From Whalleya microplaca (taxonomy: Eukaryota; Ascomycota; Sordariomycetes; Xylariales; Xylariaceae): a stretch of 64,000 bases of DNA. Made by a program: the position numbers and the translations under genes. Below, one piece after another: positions 33,089 to 44,045 of the stretch (position 1 is the stretch's first letter; each line of letters begins with the position of its first letter). Below the pieces are notes generated by a model. That model did not search any database and was not told where the DNA came from. It worked only from the letters and a program-made list of their open reading frames with translations. Location: assembly GCA_022497155.1 (NCBI GenBank), contig MU385710.1, positions 620,001 to 684,000 of the forward strand. Reading direction: 5' to 3'.

Positions 33089-34425
33089 CTTGGCTAAAGG
33101 GTGTTTCAAGATAAGCGCCGAGTCGAGGGCAGATGGCAAGTCAAATTCAAGTGACGTTGAGTAAGGAACGTCTAGTATAAAGAACGAATTTGGCACGGCC
33201 AAAATGAATGGAAATGTTATAGAAACGAAAGAAAGATCTTTGAATGAAATGCTTCAAACCTGTGATGGTGCTGGTTAAAACAGAAATCTTAGAAACGTTG
33301 TCTGACTAGAGGCTATCACTTTATACATCTCGTCCCAGCGGACTCAGGAGGCTTGAGGCTCTAACCATTATTGGGCCATGCGCATCCTATACGAATTGCT
33401 TGTCAAGAATAAATGAATGCCAAGGCACTGGCAGCACCAAACCATGAGGTTGTCATTCGAGCCTCTCTTCAGCTTTCGACTTTCATTACGAGAGTGTCGC
33501 TTAACCTAGCCGTCGGGTCTGGAAGTGGACCTGCTGCGTAACAAATCAGAAACAGACGGACGTCTGGTGCATAATTGGTAGACTTCATGATCCCAACACA
33601 GGATTTACTTCAGACAGAAACTGCCAAGATCCCAGGTAAGTTGGGAGAGGGTCCATAAGGCAGATGTGCTTAAACCTTATCGAGCCTAGAGGAAACGGTT
33701 TAGATCCTAGTCCAGCCGATGATTGGTTGCTAACTCGCAGTCATGGCCAAATTCGGTGATCATGCACCGGGATTGCTAGAAGTGAAAAGGATCATCCCGC
33801 ACCAGCAACATTACCCGCGACCATCAAATCCTTAGCATCAGATCTTACATCTTGACCACATAGACTCAAGTTAGCTTTCATTGACATCGTGTTCAATAGG
33901 GATGAGTACCGCAGTATACATAAAATTTTATTTAGATATGAGTTGCGTCGCCTCACATTTAAACCTACATATCTTCTCACTCGAACAGGGATGCTGAGAT
34001 TTCAGAAGTTCAAGTGGAGAGTGTAGACAAACCCCTGCGCGAGGGACCTTTCGATGGTTCTGGATTCTCGACCGGTTCGATCGCTGAATATGGAGCGGTG
34101 AAACACCAGGTTCACAGTTGAATTTGGGTCAGGCTATTACCGTGGGTTAACAGTCCCACAACAAAACAGACTGGCGAGATGACACGTACCTATTCCGGCA
34201 TTCTCGACATTAACGCTACGAACCCTTGGTGGCCATAGTAGCTTTAACAAGTGGCATATACTGCATAAAGCAATAGCTAGAGTGTCACCGCCCAATTTCG
34301 ACTGTCATAATATGCAAGGGCACATCTATAATTATCGCTTTTCTCGCTTAAACATGACCTCTACGGAGCATCTTGCTGTTGTTCTTAGCCCATTATATAT
34401 ACTGAGACTTTAATCATACTGTTAC
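33089..34425. other. Upstream region of the AA9 gene
   Basis: About 1.3 kb with no gene. The first 250 bp would be the AA9 promoter. No clear regulator site could be singled out by eye. Confidence 0.55.
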
Positions 34426-34628
34426 TGTTGAATGGGCTTTACACCATGGTGTAGGTATCGTGCGAACGATTGGGGGTTATAATAAGTCTGTGTATTGCTA
34501 TATATATTCTATCAACGAACGTAAGTGAGGGAATTCCTCGTGCGGAGAAGATATGAAAATCTCTTCGCGCTAGGGTAGCTTAGTCAGCTACCCCTGATCG
34601 CACGGCTGAACTGAGCGTTATTCCAACA
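34426..34628. mobile_element. Solo LTR (203 bp), copy A
   Basis: The element starts TGTTG and ends CAACA, the inverted termini of an LTR. It is flanked by GTTAC (34421-34425) and GTTAT (34629-34633), a 5-bp target duplication with one C-to-T change. The same 203-bp element recurs at 63240-63442. Inside are a 14-bp palindrome (TACACCATGGTGTA) and a perfect 8-bp hairpin (GGGTAGCT 34573-34580 with AGCTACCC 34586-34593). No internal retroelement coding sequence adjoins it, so it is a solo LTR or a very short non-autonomous element. Confidence 0.85.
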
Positions 34629-35003
34629 GTTATAAATTATATTTTTCGTACAGCTTGGTATAAAAATTATCAGATAAGTGGTTCATAATGTTCCATTGAA
34701 AGTTTAATCGCAAGCTAGTCTTTTCCTCAAAATAGCCCTTGCCAATATGAACCCGTCATATCATCACCACTATTTACAAGATCCAAATTGCAAGTGTTCT
34801 AATGGCAAATTTCATTCGGCAGATCCAGAAAACAATGTCACCAGCTGAGTCCAACAGGGTACAAGTATGGACTGAGCCTTTGCTGATGAGCTTCGAAATA
34901 AGTGAAAGCAGTTGCTGTGAAGAGGGTTGGAGTTAAGTGCTTTGATAGGACTGACAGGGCCAGTGTATGGTGAATCTTGGTTACTCGATCTCGTAATTCA
35001 CCA
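34629..35003. other. Spacer after the solo LTR
   Basis: AT-rich 3' flank of the small secreted protein gene. Nothing else is recognised. Confidence 0.5.
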
Positions 35004-35420
35004 CTAGCAAGAGGCTTCGAACTTGCTAATTACTGAGTCACGAACGCATGGATTATATCCAAGGTCTTTGACATCGTCATAGCCTAAGGTCCACGTCTCT
35101 TCGTCATCTTTATTGGGATACTTGCACCAAGCCTGTAGCTTGCATCCCGTGTCGTGCTCATCAATGTGGAACTCAACCAACTTCTTGCTGGTATCAACCG
35201 TTTTGGTGACCTTTTTTCCGCCGGTTTCGACTTCCCAGCTATAATCATCGGCACCTTCGATCGAGCCTTTAGTCTTCGCAGCGAGCGCTGGAGAGGCCGT
35301 GGCCAGGAGGGCTGGTAACAAGTATCAGTTAGATTCACTCTTTTATCTGAGAGAAAAAGTCTCCAACGACTCAAGGATTGGCCTACGAGCGAGATAAAAC
35401 ATAGCAGTGAACAACTTCAT
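35004..35420 (-). CDS. Small secreted Cys protein (113 aa), effector-like
   Basis: Two exons: 35420-35387 and 35311-35004, with an intron of 75 bp whose donor is GTAGGC. The joined N-terminus MKLFTAMFYLAPLLATASPALA is a good signal peptide, and the intron lies within it. The mature protein of about 90 residues is Lys/Asp/Glu-rich, with four Cys (GCKLQAWC, NPCV and a C-terminal EASC) that could form two disulfides. No domain is recognised. Size, secretion signal and Cys content fit the broad class of fungal small secreted proteins, some of which act on hosts or competitors; that role is inference. A solo LTR lies 370 bp away. Confidence 0.6.
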
Positions 35421-36339
35421 CGTGGGTGTACGTGGATAAGGGTACGAGAAAGTGTATGTTCTTCTCGTAGCAGGGGACTGATTGGAGAGTTGCAGGAGAG
35501 CGATGAGGCTGGAGATAGAGAATGATATTGTGAAAATGGAAGACATTTATATCTGCTTCTGAACCTCGTTGCCTTGCGTCGTGGGCCCTTCACAAACTAT
35601 TGCCTGCAGATCATGTTCTTTTTCGTAGCTGCCCAGCTCAGGCAACCAAATTAATGTTGAAATGTGTGGGCACTCGTCAATTCCTTTCGGCCCACAAGCA
35701 CTCAATCAAGCAAAGAGTATGATAATGATGTAGGGATAGCATCCAGGCATAGAAAATGAACGTGTAGCGTCCACTATTTGTTATACTAGCAGAAGCTTGA
35801 TGATCCAATTCTAAATGTGTAGCATGAAGATTCATTAAAGTATATCGCAGCCTTAATTATGGGGACTGAGGTAAAGGGGCTGGGAGGTGGAGGCACAATA
35901 TTATGTTTTCGAAAACAGGCGTTTATTTTGACCACTAACTCACATATATAAATGATTTATATGCAGCCTGGTAACTCATGGTCGCGGATAGTCGTTCTGG
36001 AGAACCTTTACCTTAAGAACTAAGCGATTACTGCCGTCTTACCTAGATACAAGATAACGGACGATATCTACCAAAAGACTCGCGAGTAGTATACGAGCCT
36101 ACGAGTGCATTTTAATTACTACACGCGCCTTCAAGCTTAGACACCTTTAATTCGTTAGATTTCTGTACCCTAGATATAGATAGCCTCACACGCGCAGCAT
36201 TCCCATAGGGAAGTCCAATTCTCGTACGCTCAGAAGCGTCAATTATACCAAGTATGCTTCTGATTAATCCCATCACAACTTTCAATAGCAAAAGAACATA
36301 GGTCATTCGTATTATTAGAGATATGTAGGGTACCTGCTG
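35421..36339. other. Spacer upstream of small secreted protein
   Basis: Promoter of the secreted-protein gene, then AT-rich DNA. The part from about 35950 looks degraded, with many TA dinucleotides, and leads into the DUF6603-like relic. Confidence 0.5.
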
Positions 36340-36803
36340 GAGTACCGGGTTCTGGGCTTGTTGTCGATCACAGGCAGTGCTTACTTCGCGGTGACGCTCG
36401 CCGCCTGCGTAGCCGGCGTGGCCATACTCGCGTCGCTGCACATCGGTGTGCTCTAGGCATCTCTGGATTCTTGGGCCGACTTCCTCATGAACTTCAAACC
36501 GTTCAGGTTCGTGGCGGGCGAGGCCATCGGCGTCGGCGTCGGCGTGCGGTTCAAGTTAGATTTGCTCTTCGTCACGATCCATATCAACATCCAGACCACC
36601 TCGATATCCTGAAGCTTCAGGGGCCGCTGTTAAAGGGTGTCGCTGACGTGAACTTCTGGCTATTCGGGTTCGACATCCAATTTGGAACAAGTCCTCAAGT
36701 TCCTCGACCAGACTCCGTGCTCCTGATAGAGTTCTACGGTCTAGCATTTCCGAAGTGCGGTTCGGGCAGCTCGACACCCACGACAGATGTGATCAAATGC
36801 TAG
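36340..36803 (+). pseudogene. DUF6603-like gene fragment, broken
   Basis: Two frames carry pieces of one protein. In the first (36340 onward) LLSITGSAYFAVTLAACVAG is followed by a TAG at 36454-36456, then the same frame resumes as DSWADFLMNFKPFRFVAGEA and VGVRFKLDLLFVTIHINI. From about 36600 the match jumps to another frame: LQGPLLKGVADVNFWLFGFD, then IQFGTSPQ. I associate this succession (ITGSAYFA, WADFLMxxKPF, DFWxFGF) with the large fungal DUF6603 proteins of unknown function. One stop, at least one frameshift and loss of both ends make it a relic. The family name is from memory and should be checked. Confidence 0.6.
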
Positions 36804-38361
36804 GATGGTCTTATCACGCCGCCGCTACTGCTAGCTGGGCTGTACTAAACTAAGCTGTACTTGATTGGGAGATGGCTGGCTTGGGGACACTGGTGCTAAT
36901 CTAGACTATCTAGACTATTTAGATGTACCGTCCTAGTAGTCCCTTTTATCGTTGAAAGCGCATTTATTAATAAGTCGATAGAAGCAGATAGCACAGTAAG
37001 GAGAAACTGGAAGTTGAAGTTGCTTCAAGGTGCTTATTCAGTGATCCGGTGCCATTGCCGGAACCAAGCGAGCACTTTCGTCTTTAACGTTGCCAGCGTT
37101 TCCACAGTCAGCCGCACGGAGCTATTCTACATCAAAGACGCGATGAAGCCAGCATGATCGCTCGACACATCGAGTGGACAGTCACCCATCTACTCTGATA
37201 GCCTATGCATCTTTCTTTAGCAAAACTAGACATAGAAGAGGGAGGAGAAAGTAGACAAGCATTCGACCTACAGGGACTGGAAACAGCTTCAAATTAGTAT
37301 CGAGTTAGCATAACGGCGAATGAAGTAAAAGTGGCCGAGTCTATTTTATTATTACACTTGTAGTGGGCGAACTAGTGACAGACCCTCTCTTACGAGGCAA
37401 AACATTGTCTGGGGTCTAGACTCGAGACCCTCCAAATAAGCATTGATTTCTCGCAGTAAACTGAGATGAGCTAGCAAAGCGAATAACCATATAGCGCTGT
37501 CAGGAATCGAACCTAACTCGCTTTACTACTCACTGTAGCTAACTGTATGCAGCCACCAGTTCAGCTTCATCAGCTCTCAAGCCATATAATTTCATCTGTA
37601 AGCCTAGAGGAGCTGGCGACGTAGCACAACAGCTTCATAGGTTGAAATCACCAAGCGTCGCCACCACGAGACACTACTCGTAGGTACCTAATGAGGCTCC
37701 ACCTGCATCGCGAACCGATCTTGGGCGTCGCATTTTCAATCAAACACAAAAGGCCTCCCACAACCTATTATTTAGTAATTACTAATCCGTCGAGAAAAGC
37801 GCCCCGCGGCGCACATTCCGCCCGCCAAGGAGCCAGACGACAGCGTCAGTACGGAGGCGCGCTAGCGCAGGTATCTTCGCTTGCGCGCCGCCTGTGAGTG
37901 GCTGGCTGAGCACGACCGGTGCTCGAACGGGACTGGCCAAATCGATAGTGTGCTACCGCGTAGTATAAGAAACCGCCAGCGCACGAATGAAACACGGCCG
38001 TTATCTGCGTGCGGCTGAGGGCCACAGCCAGCTGGAGAGGGCCCTGGACTGCTCCATGGCCTTGGGGTCATGGGTGCGCCTGGGAGCCGGCGACGGGCAT
38101 CCTCAATTCAGGTAGGCAATGCGGACTTGGCGGGGAGTCATAGTAAGATTGGTGGCTGGCGATGGGGGAGTATGGGAGCAGCCTGTACAAATATCGCGTT
38201 GGTCCCCTCCGCGAGCGACATGCTGTTCTGGGGTCTGTGGGGCTTCATAGGAGACAATAGTCTATAAAGCGGCGAAACGACAAGTAAAGGCAGATATATC
38301 GTGGCATAGAAAGCAAAAATAGGGCGCAAAAAGTATAGTATAAAAGAGATCAACCGTTGAA
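36804..38361. other. Non-coding region
   Basis: No gene is recognised. Near 37499-37560 the minus strand has a tRNA B-box-like word (GGTTCGATTCC) and an A-box-like word about 50 nt before it, but no acceptor stem. From about 37800 the GC rises and the 500 bp before 38362 form the promoter of the tetraspan gene. Confidence 0.5.
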
Positions 38362-39335
38362 ATGGAGGAAGCACCGAACAAGAGTGGCAAGGTCGTCATA
38401 CCAACGCCAACATGGTTCATCGCCCTACGTGTCTTTCAATTTGTCTTCGCACTCGCCATAGTGGGCATGACAGGATGGTGGATCCATGGACTATACTACG
38501 ATGAACTCGGGTTCGTCATCGTCTGCGTAGGTCTCTCCTTCTACTTACACTATTCACCTTGCACCTACGTAGATCCGCTTGTACTAATCCGTACACCTCT
38601 CAATAGGGCCTCTTCACCTGGATCATAGCCGTCTACGCCCTCCTATCGGAGAGAGTCACCTCATGCCGTCCCGCCTACAACACGTGGGCGATCCTGGCCC
38701 TCGACCTGCTGATGATAATCTTCTGGCTCGCCGCGATGGCCGCGACGGCCAACCGGCGCAGCAAGTTCACGGTGCCGGTGAACGCGAGCTGCGTCAGTGA
38801 CGGCAGCACGATCAACAGCGGCGTGTGCACCGTGTTCGAGAAGCGGGCGGGCGTGGCCACGAACGGGGCGCTGGGGATCCTGAGCGGGATCGCGGGCCTC
38901 TCCGCCCTCGAGATGCTCCTCTTCGTGCCCACCTTCGCCTTCGTGTGCCACTACTTCCGTCTGTCGCTCGCGGGGCCATCGTCGAGCGATCCCGAGAAGA
39001 ATGCCGCCGCCGCCGCTGTCCCCGGGGCCACGGAGATGCAGGCCGGGCTGCCGCCGCAGCACGTCGCGGCCGCGCAGTCGCAGCCCCTGTTGAACCAGCA
39101 GCCGCTGCCGCAGCAGCAGTGGACTCAGCAGTCTCCGTACCCGCCCCAGCAGCAGGCCGTGTCGCCGCAGTTCCAGCAGGGCCCCGTATATGATCCGTAT
39201 GCGCCGCAGAACACTGGGTATACCGGAGCGCCAGGGGGCTACCCGCCTCAGCAGGTCAGTCCGCCGCCGCAGGAGCTGTATAGTCAGCATGGCACTCCCG
39301 TCCCAGGACAGGTGTATCAGGTGCCTCCTCAGTAG
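38362..39335 (+). CDS. MARVEL-like tetraspan membrane protein (297 aa)
   Basis: Two exons: 38362-38526 and 38607-39335, phase 0. Four membrane segments: FIALRVFQFVFALAIVGMTG, then one spanning the splice (ELGFVIVC joined to GLFTWIIAVYALL), AILALDLLMIIFWLAAMAA and LGILSGIAGLSALEMLLFVP. A Cys pair lies in the second external loop (NASCVSDG and SGVCTVF). The C-terminal 110 residues are a Pro/Gln-rich cytosolic tail (LLNQQPLPQQQWTQQ). This is the usual plan of fungal MARVEL-domain proteins, which sit in plasma-membrane or eisosome-like domains. No specific role can be given. Confidence 0.8.
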
Positions 39336-39856
39336 GTAGCAGGATGTTTCAGGCTGGAAGCATAGTGGCTAGTTTTGGCAAAGCGATGTGGCGTTGGCGG
39401 GTCTGATTTTGTGTGCATAAGTGACATGGGGCTTCAAGTTCAACAAAAGGGTGAGGAATGTAGGGTCTAATATTCTCTTTTTATGATTTCTCACGATGTC
39501 ATGTCTATAATTGATATTGTACATATCTATATCAGCATCTTCGTGATGAATTAGTATGTCGAGCGGTTCAGCGCAGATAATATTCGTAGTGTCAAGTGTA
39601 CATCTCTCATGCTGCTCTGAAGTTACCCAGGTCTTGACTCCGACCCTCACTCCGAATCTCATACATGCTCCCGATCTAGTCCTCATCTCCTCTCATCACA
39701 TAATCTCACACAAACCAACCGCAGTGACATGAAGCTCGTCTCTGAGAATTACCAAGGTAGGATCGGTAGGGTTTCAATGATCAAACAGTGTGATCAACCA
39801 GTGCGACCAGGAAGACTTAAACCGCACTCCCCATATGCCATTACCATCAACGACCT
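39336..39856. other. Spacer
   Basis: 3' flanks of two convergent genes; no feature recognised. Confidence 0.55.
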
Positions 39857-40177
39857 TCAGTCTACATAATAAGAACGAATAGCATCAGCATCACGCATTT
39901 CTGTGTCAGAACTCATGATCTGTAGCTGGGTACTTACTGTTATGATTATGTTACCGCCCATATGCGAATAGACCCTCATCTGAGTGTAATAGGGTCGAGT
40001 ATTATCTTTGATCATCGGCTTAGCCTGTTTTTGGTATTGGCGCCTGTATTCCTCTTCCTTTCCCATCTCTCGCGCTCTGATGTGCATTCTCTCGACATAA
40101 CGGGAGTATATCTGGGTCATTTCAGGGCTATCGTATCTGATATTGCCGGCGTGCTTATATTGCTCTTCTAAGTCCAT
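39857..40177 (-). CDS. Small charged hypothetical protein (106 aa)
   Basis: The open frame starts at the ATG at 40177 (MDLEEQYKHAGNIRYDSPEM). It has a strongly charged, probably helical middle (RAREMGKEEEYRRQYQKQAK) and ends DTEMRDADAIRSYYVD. There is no signal peptide, membrane segment or known motif. The composition is more protein-like than the shadow frames nearby, but there is no homology I can cite, and a short intron near 39950 is conceivable. A tentative call. Confidence 0.35.
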   Translation of the reverse strand: MDLEEQYKHAGNIRYDSPEMTQIYSRYVERMHIRAREMGKEEEYRRQYQKQAKPMIKDNTRPYYTQMRVYSHMGGNIIITVSTQLQIMSSDTEMRDADAIRSYYVD

Positions 40178-41539
40178 TGTTAATTTCAATCAAAGGATCC
40201 ATAGAGAATGGAGGGCTAAGGGTATATCCCCAGCAGTGACCTACTTATCTGGGAAGTGATGCCAGGCATTTCTTGAGTGTGGGACATTCTCAGAGAGAGG
40301 CGCCAATATTCCCGAGGCGACATAATGTGAACCCTAGAATCAGACATCGTAATGGGGGCCCAGAAGGCACTAGAGATCTTAACTATTACGCGTCGTATAT
40401 CGTGCCAAAGATCGTTCAGATAAAACAGGCTATTAAGCTAAAAGGGTTGGTACTATTTGTATGAATTGGAATGAAGCTCAACGTAGGATGGCGGGGCGAA
40501 AGAGATGAATTTACTGAGAAGAGATCTCATCAGTTATGTACCATCGAAGCTGCTGAACGGCAGGGTAAGGGGACACCGAAGATCTTGCCAAGCTTTGGAA
40601 TAAGGTTATGAATGCGAGCGAGGATCGCCGTGGAGGACGCTCTAATGCAGGGTCATCGTCCAATAATTCGTCAGGGACCAAACTCTAAATACACCTGGGC
40701 GGGGAGTTACCAGTAGAGTGGTAAGTTGTACATACTGCGTACCTAATTAGGCACATATATGTAGAGTTACGGGAATGCAAGGAGCACAACTTTGTATTCG
40801 CAACCCAATGGGACCATCGAAAGTACGGATATTCTATCTACAGTTTAGATGCCACGTAGTTACAGCTGAATGCGTGTATGGATGCTATCGCCCCTATTGG
40901 CTACCACCATAAACTTAATAAACTTCCACTACCCAGATACACAATGATGATATCCAGAGGCTTCATACTTTGCTAGACCAACCATACCAACCACGCCGTT
41001 CATGGCAATGGCCTCTGGCACTGACCGGATGGCGAGCTGAGCGTAAGGCTAAAGCTGTGGCGTCGAGCTATTTTTGGGACGATTCGGATAGCTCCCGCGC
41101 TTTGGACCCCTGGCGTGGGGGGTTGAAGGCGTTTGGAGGCGTTTGGAGGGTGGTCCCTCAGCAACACACATGCATGATATCGTCAAAACACAGTTTGTTC
41201 AACGAGAACGGGCCTCATAAGGACAAAATGATTTCGCATTCACTAAACTTACTTCTGCCTCCTAGTTTTCCTCCTAATTTGCCTAATACTTGGCCCTCGC
41301 CCATGAGGGAACCTGTTCCGGTTCTTGTGAGTTCTCTCCTGCAAATCTCTACAATCCTACGTGTCTGAACTTACACTTCATACACATCTACATACCATTT
41401 AGCAACAGCAACACCAGTTCAAAGCACAGAATCAGTAGCAGCAGCATCAGCTCACTACATATATTCAACACATAAACACAAACCCAAACACCAAACAAAC
41501 ACACAAAAGTTCAAAACCACCACATCCAACAACAACAAA
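40178..41539. other. Upstream region of the Cys-rich protein gene
   Basis: No gene is seen from 40178 to 41380. The last 150 bp before 41540 are a CA/CAA-rich leader (ACAAACCCAAACACC type), typical of a 5' UTR of an expressed fungal gene. Confidence 0.55.
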
Positions 41540-42100
41540 ATGGAAGTCGACACAACCACCACGGCCAGCACCAGCAGCAGCACGACCAGCTCCTCGCACT
41601 GGTCCTACCCAACCTCAGGCTGCGCGGCGCGTCTATACGACATCCCGACGCAGGACGCAGCGTGCGCGATCCGGTGGGGCGGCAACCACACGGAGCTGAT
41701 GGACGCGTGCTGCGGGCGCGCCGACGTGGTCGGCTACTACGACTCGTGCGGGCTGTACTGCCTGGCGGTGGGGCAGCCGGTCTCGAGCATCATCGAGTGC
41801 CTGTTCGCGCACGGGTCCGGGTACAACGACGTGTTCTGCCGGGGCGACGTGACCGCCACGGCTACCGCCCCCAACGCCGCGCTGCCCACCAACGTCGCCA
41901 TCAGCGTTGTCGTTAGTAAGAACAGCGCCCGCGAGACCCATGTCCCGGATGCCGGGGGCGACGAGAGCCCCGAGGGCAAGGGCGGCGCGGAGGGCGCCGC
42001 TGCGCCTGCGTTGAGGGCCGGGGGGAGCGTGACTACCATGGGCCTTGTGATCGGGGGCCTTCTGCTCGGGGCTACGAACTTTGCTCTTTTCCGGATGTAA
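41540..42100 (+). CDS. Cys-rich protein with C-terminal membrane anchor (186 aa)
   Basis: Single exon, start in strong context (AACAAAATGG). A Thr/Ser-rich N-terminus of about 20 residues is followed by a compact domain with eight Cys: SGCAARLY, DAACAIRW, MDACCGR, YDSCGLYC, IIECLF and DVFCRG. After a Thr/Ala and Gly/Glu-rich linker the C-terminus is hydrophobic (MGLVIGGLLLGATNFALF). The Cys pattern suggests an extracellular domain, but no N-terminal signal peptide is visible. It may be a tail-anchored protein or a GPI-type protein whose start has been missed. The family is not known to me. Confidence 0.7.
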   Translation: MEVDTTTTASTSSSTTSSSHWSYPTSGCAARLYDIPTQDAACAIRWGGNHTELMDACCGRADVVGYYDSCGLYCLAVGQPVSSIIECLFAHGSGYNDVFCRGDVTATATAPNAALPTNVAISVVVSKNSARETHVPDAGGDESPEGKGGAEGAAAPALRAGGSVTTMGLVIGGLLLGATNFALFRM

Positions 42101-43083
42101 GTGAGGGATGGGGTCACTGAATGAGGACTGGATTAGGAGTTTATTGAACGGGTAAAGGAAGGCAGGAAGGAAGTCATAATATTGGGGAGTTCAGTTGGAT
42201 CTGGGAGTCGAGGTTTTGCGGATACTTGCGTATCATTGGATGGCTCTTGGTTTTATGTTCCAGGTACTAGGTTGCGCCTTATTGGATACATGGCAAGGCC
42301 GGCTGGTTAATTGGATACTCACCTAATCGGCACCTGATAAAATAAATTTGCGTTTGGTTTCGTCCTTGGTCTCGTGTATGTAGCTATTGTATCTGAGTTT
42401 TAGTTGCCCCTACACTATGGTGTGCTTGAAATGAGTGAAAGTGATTGATAGGAGCCTCTGAACTGTTAGTAATGCTCACATAGCAGGCAAGAAAATGATC
42501 GAATCTGCCGTTGATTAGTGACTGCAGTTACAGTATCATAAGTTATGTGTAAGTAGATGAATATGTGCGTATGAAGGGGACGTGTGTGATGAGATCTGAT
42601 GTGTGTGTCACCTCTGTTAGTGAGAGTTTGAATATTCACCTTTACCATGTAGCCCGAACCCACCATGTGCGCTCAAATACTTAACAATTTTTGCAAGGAC
42701 TATCTAGCTACGTAAATAGCCAATGCCTCATCCATATGTATAACAGATTTCAGCGTCTGATGTACAAGTAGCAACGCATACGCAAATCGAGCTTCACTCA
42801 ACCCAAGACCCATTTTCGTACCGCTGAATTATTAGCTTTTGTCTCGGCTAGTTTTACACAGATCGCCCTTCCCAATTGATCCCGGGCGCAATATCCTGTG
42901 CCACACTTCCCAAGTATATACCGGATACAGCGAAGCTCTAGTCTTCGTCCCACAAAGCACAGTAATGTTACAAAAGCGCCGGGGCAATTCGTCGGAGGAT
43001 GCGTCATAAGACCCCCATGCCCAACGCAGTCTCTTTCGAAGCAAGGAGGTAATAAAATATGTTTAGTGGAAAAATCAGTCGAA
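42101..43083. other. Spacer between convergent genes
   Basis: 3' flanks of the Cys-rich and BTB genes. Short frames here overlap the end of the BTB gene or are unsupported. Confidence 0.55.
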
Positions 43084-44045
43084 TTAGACATTGCTGTGTC
43101 GCGCTCGTTTGCGGGCGCTTCCGCTTCCGGTCGCCGGGTGCATCTTCTCGTTCTTTTCGCGCTTGAGCTTCTCGTCCAGGACGCGCGCTGCATTTGGTCA
43201 GTACGTCACGGCTGCAAAGGCAGAGACAGAGGCAAAACTTACTAAGTACGTCGTAACCGAATTGGGGGAACTCCAAGCACAGAGAGCGGAACTCTTCCTC
43301 GGCCTCCGCGCGCAGGGTGTGGCTGCGGGTGGCCCAGAAGTTGGCGACCGGCGCGCGCACCGACAAATCGTCCTTGGTGGTGTACTGGTAGACGTAGCGG
43401 GCGTACGTAATCTCGCCCTTGGCGGTCGAGTTGACGCAGTGGATCTTGCTGATGGCGAGGCTCTTCAACCTGTCCACCCCAAACTTCTCAGCTAGGGTGT
43501 AGACGCGCGCGTGCTTCAGGAGCTGCTCGCCATTCTCGTCGACGGCGGGCACCGCCGGATCTTGCTCTAGTACTCGCTGTCCGGGTAGTTTCTTGGGGAA
43601 GTAGTCGCCAGTATAGAGATACTCCAGGAAACATCCGACGGCGTCGATCTCATCGGAGGGTAATTCGACTTGTCGCGGCTGCATGGAGCATTGTCAGCAA
43701 TGTAGATGACAGGGGTTGACCGGCTATCGAGCAACTTACACTCCCATCGTTAGTGAAAGCCGCGCAGGCGTCGGCGAAGAAGGGGCTCTGGGTCAGAAGG
43801 CCTTGGTGTGCGGTAAGAATAGTTTCAGTCTCTCCACTCCCAACGAGCAAAGTGACGACGGGGCTGGTAAGATAAGTGATGAAAGTGGTGCGCGGCTCGA
43901 CGTCGCCGCCCTCGGCAAAGGGAAGCTCCTCGGCATTTCCAGCAGCAGCAGCTCCCTCGCCCACCTCGCCCTCACCCATCTCGACATCTCCGCCAGGGTT
44001 GGCCGGCTGATCCTCCATGACATCCTCGTTGAATTCCTCGGCCAT
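43084..44045 (-). CDS. BTB/POZ domain protein (281 aa)
   Basis: Three exons: 44045-43740, 43678-43243 and 43187-43084. An acidic, Gly/Ala-rich N-terminus of about 50 residues precedes a BTB fold: SPVVTLLVGSGETETILTAH, QGLLTQSPFFADACAAF, then VELPSDEIDAVGCFLEYLYT across the first intron, and ARVYTLAEKFGVDRLKSLAI. The C-terminus is helical and ends in a basic, nuclear-signal-like patch (GSARKRARHSNV). BTB proteins dimerise and many recruit Cul3 ligases or act in transcription; fungal single-BTB proteins of this kind are largely uncharacterised. The last short exon is supported by phase and by the clean stop. Confidence 0.85.

Noticed and set aside
36112..36441. Minus-strand 109-codon frame
   Set aside because: Overlaps the plus-strand DUF6603-like relic, which gives the better explanation.
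37490..37580. Possible tRNA gene on the minus strand (GGTTCGATTCC B-box with an A-box-like word)
   Set aside because: No seven-pair acceptor stem and no acceptable anticodon arm could be formed. A covariance-model scan would decide.
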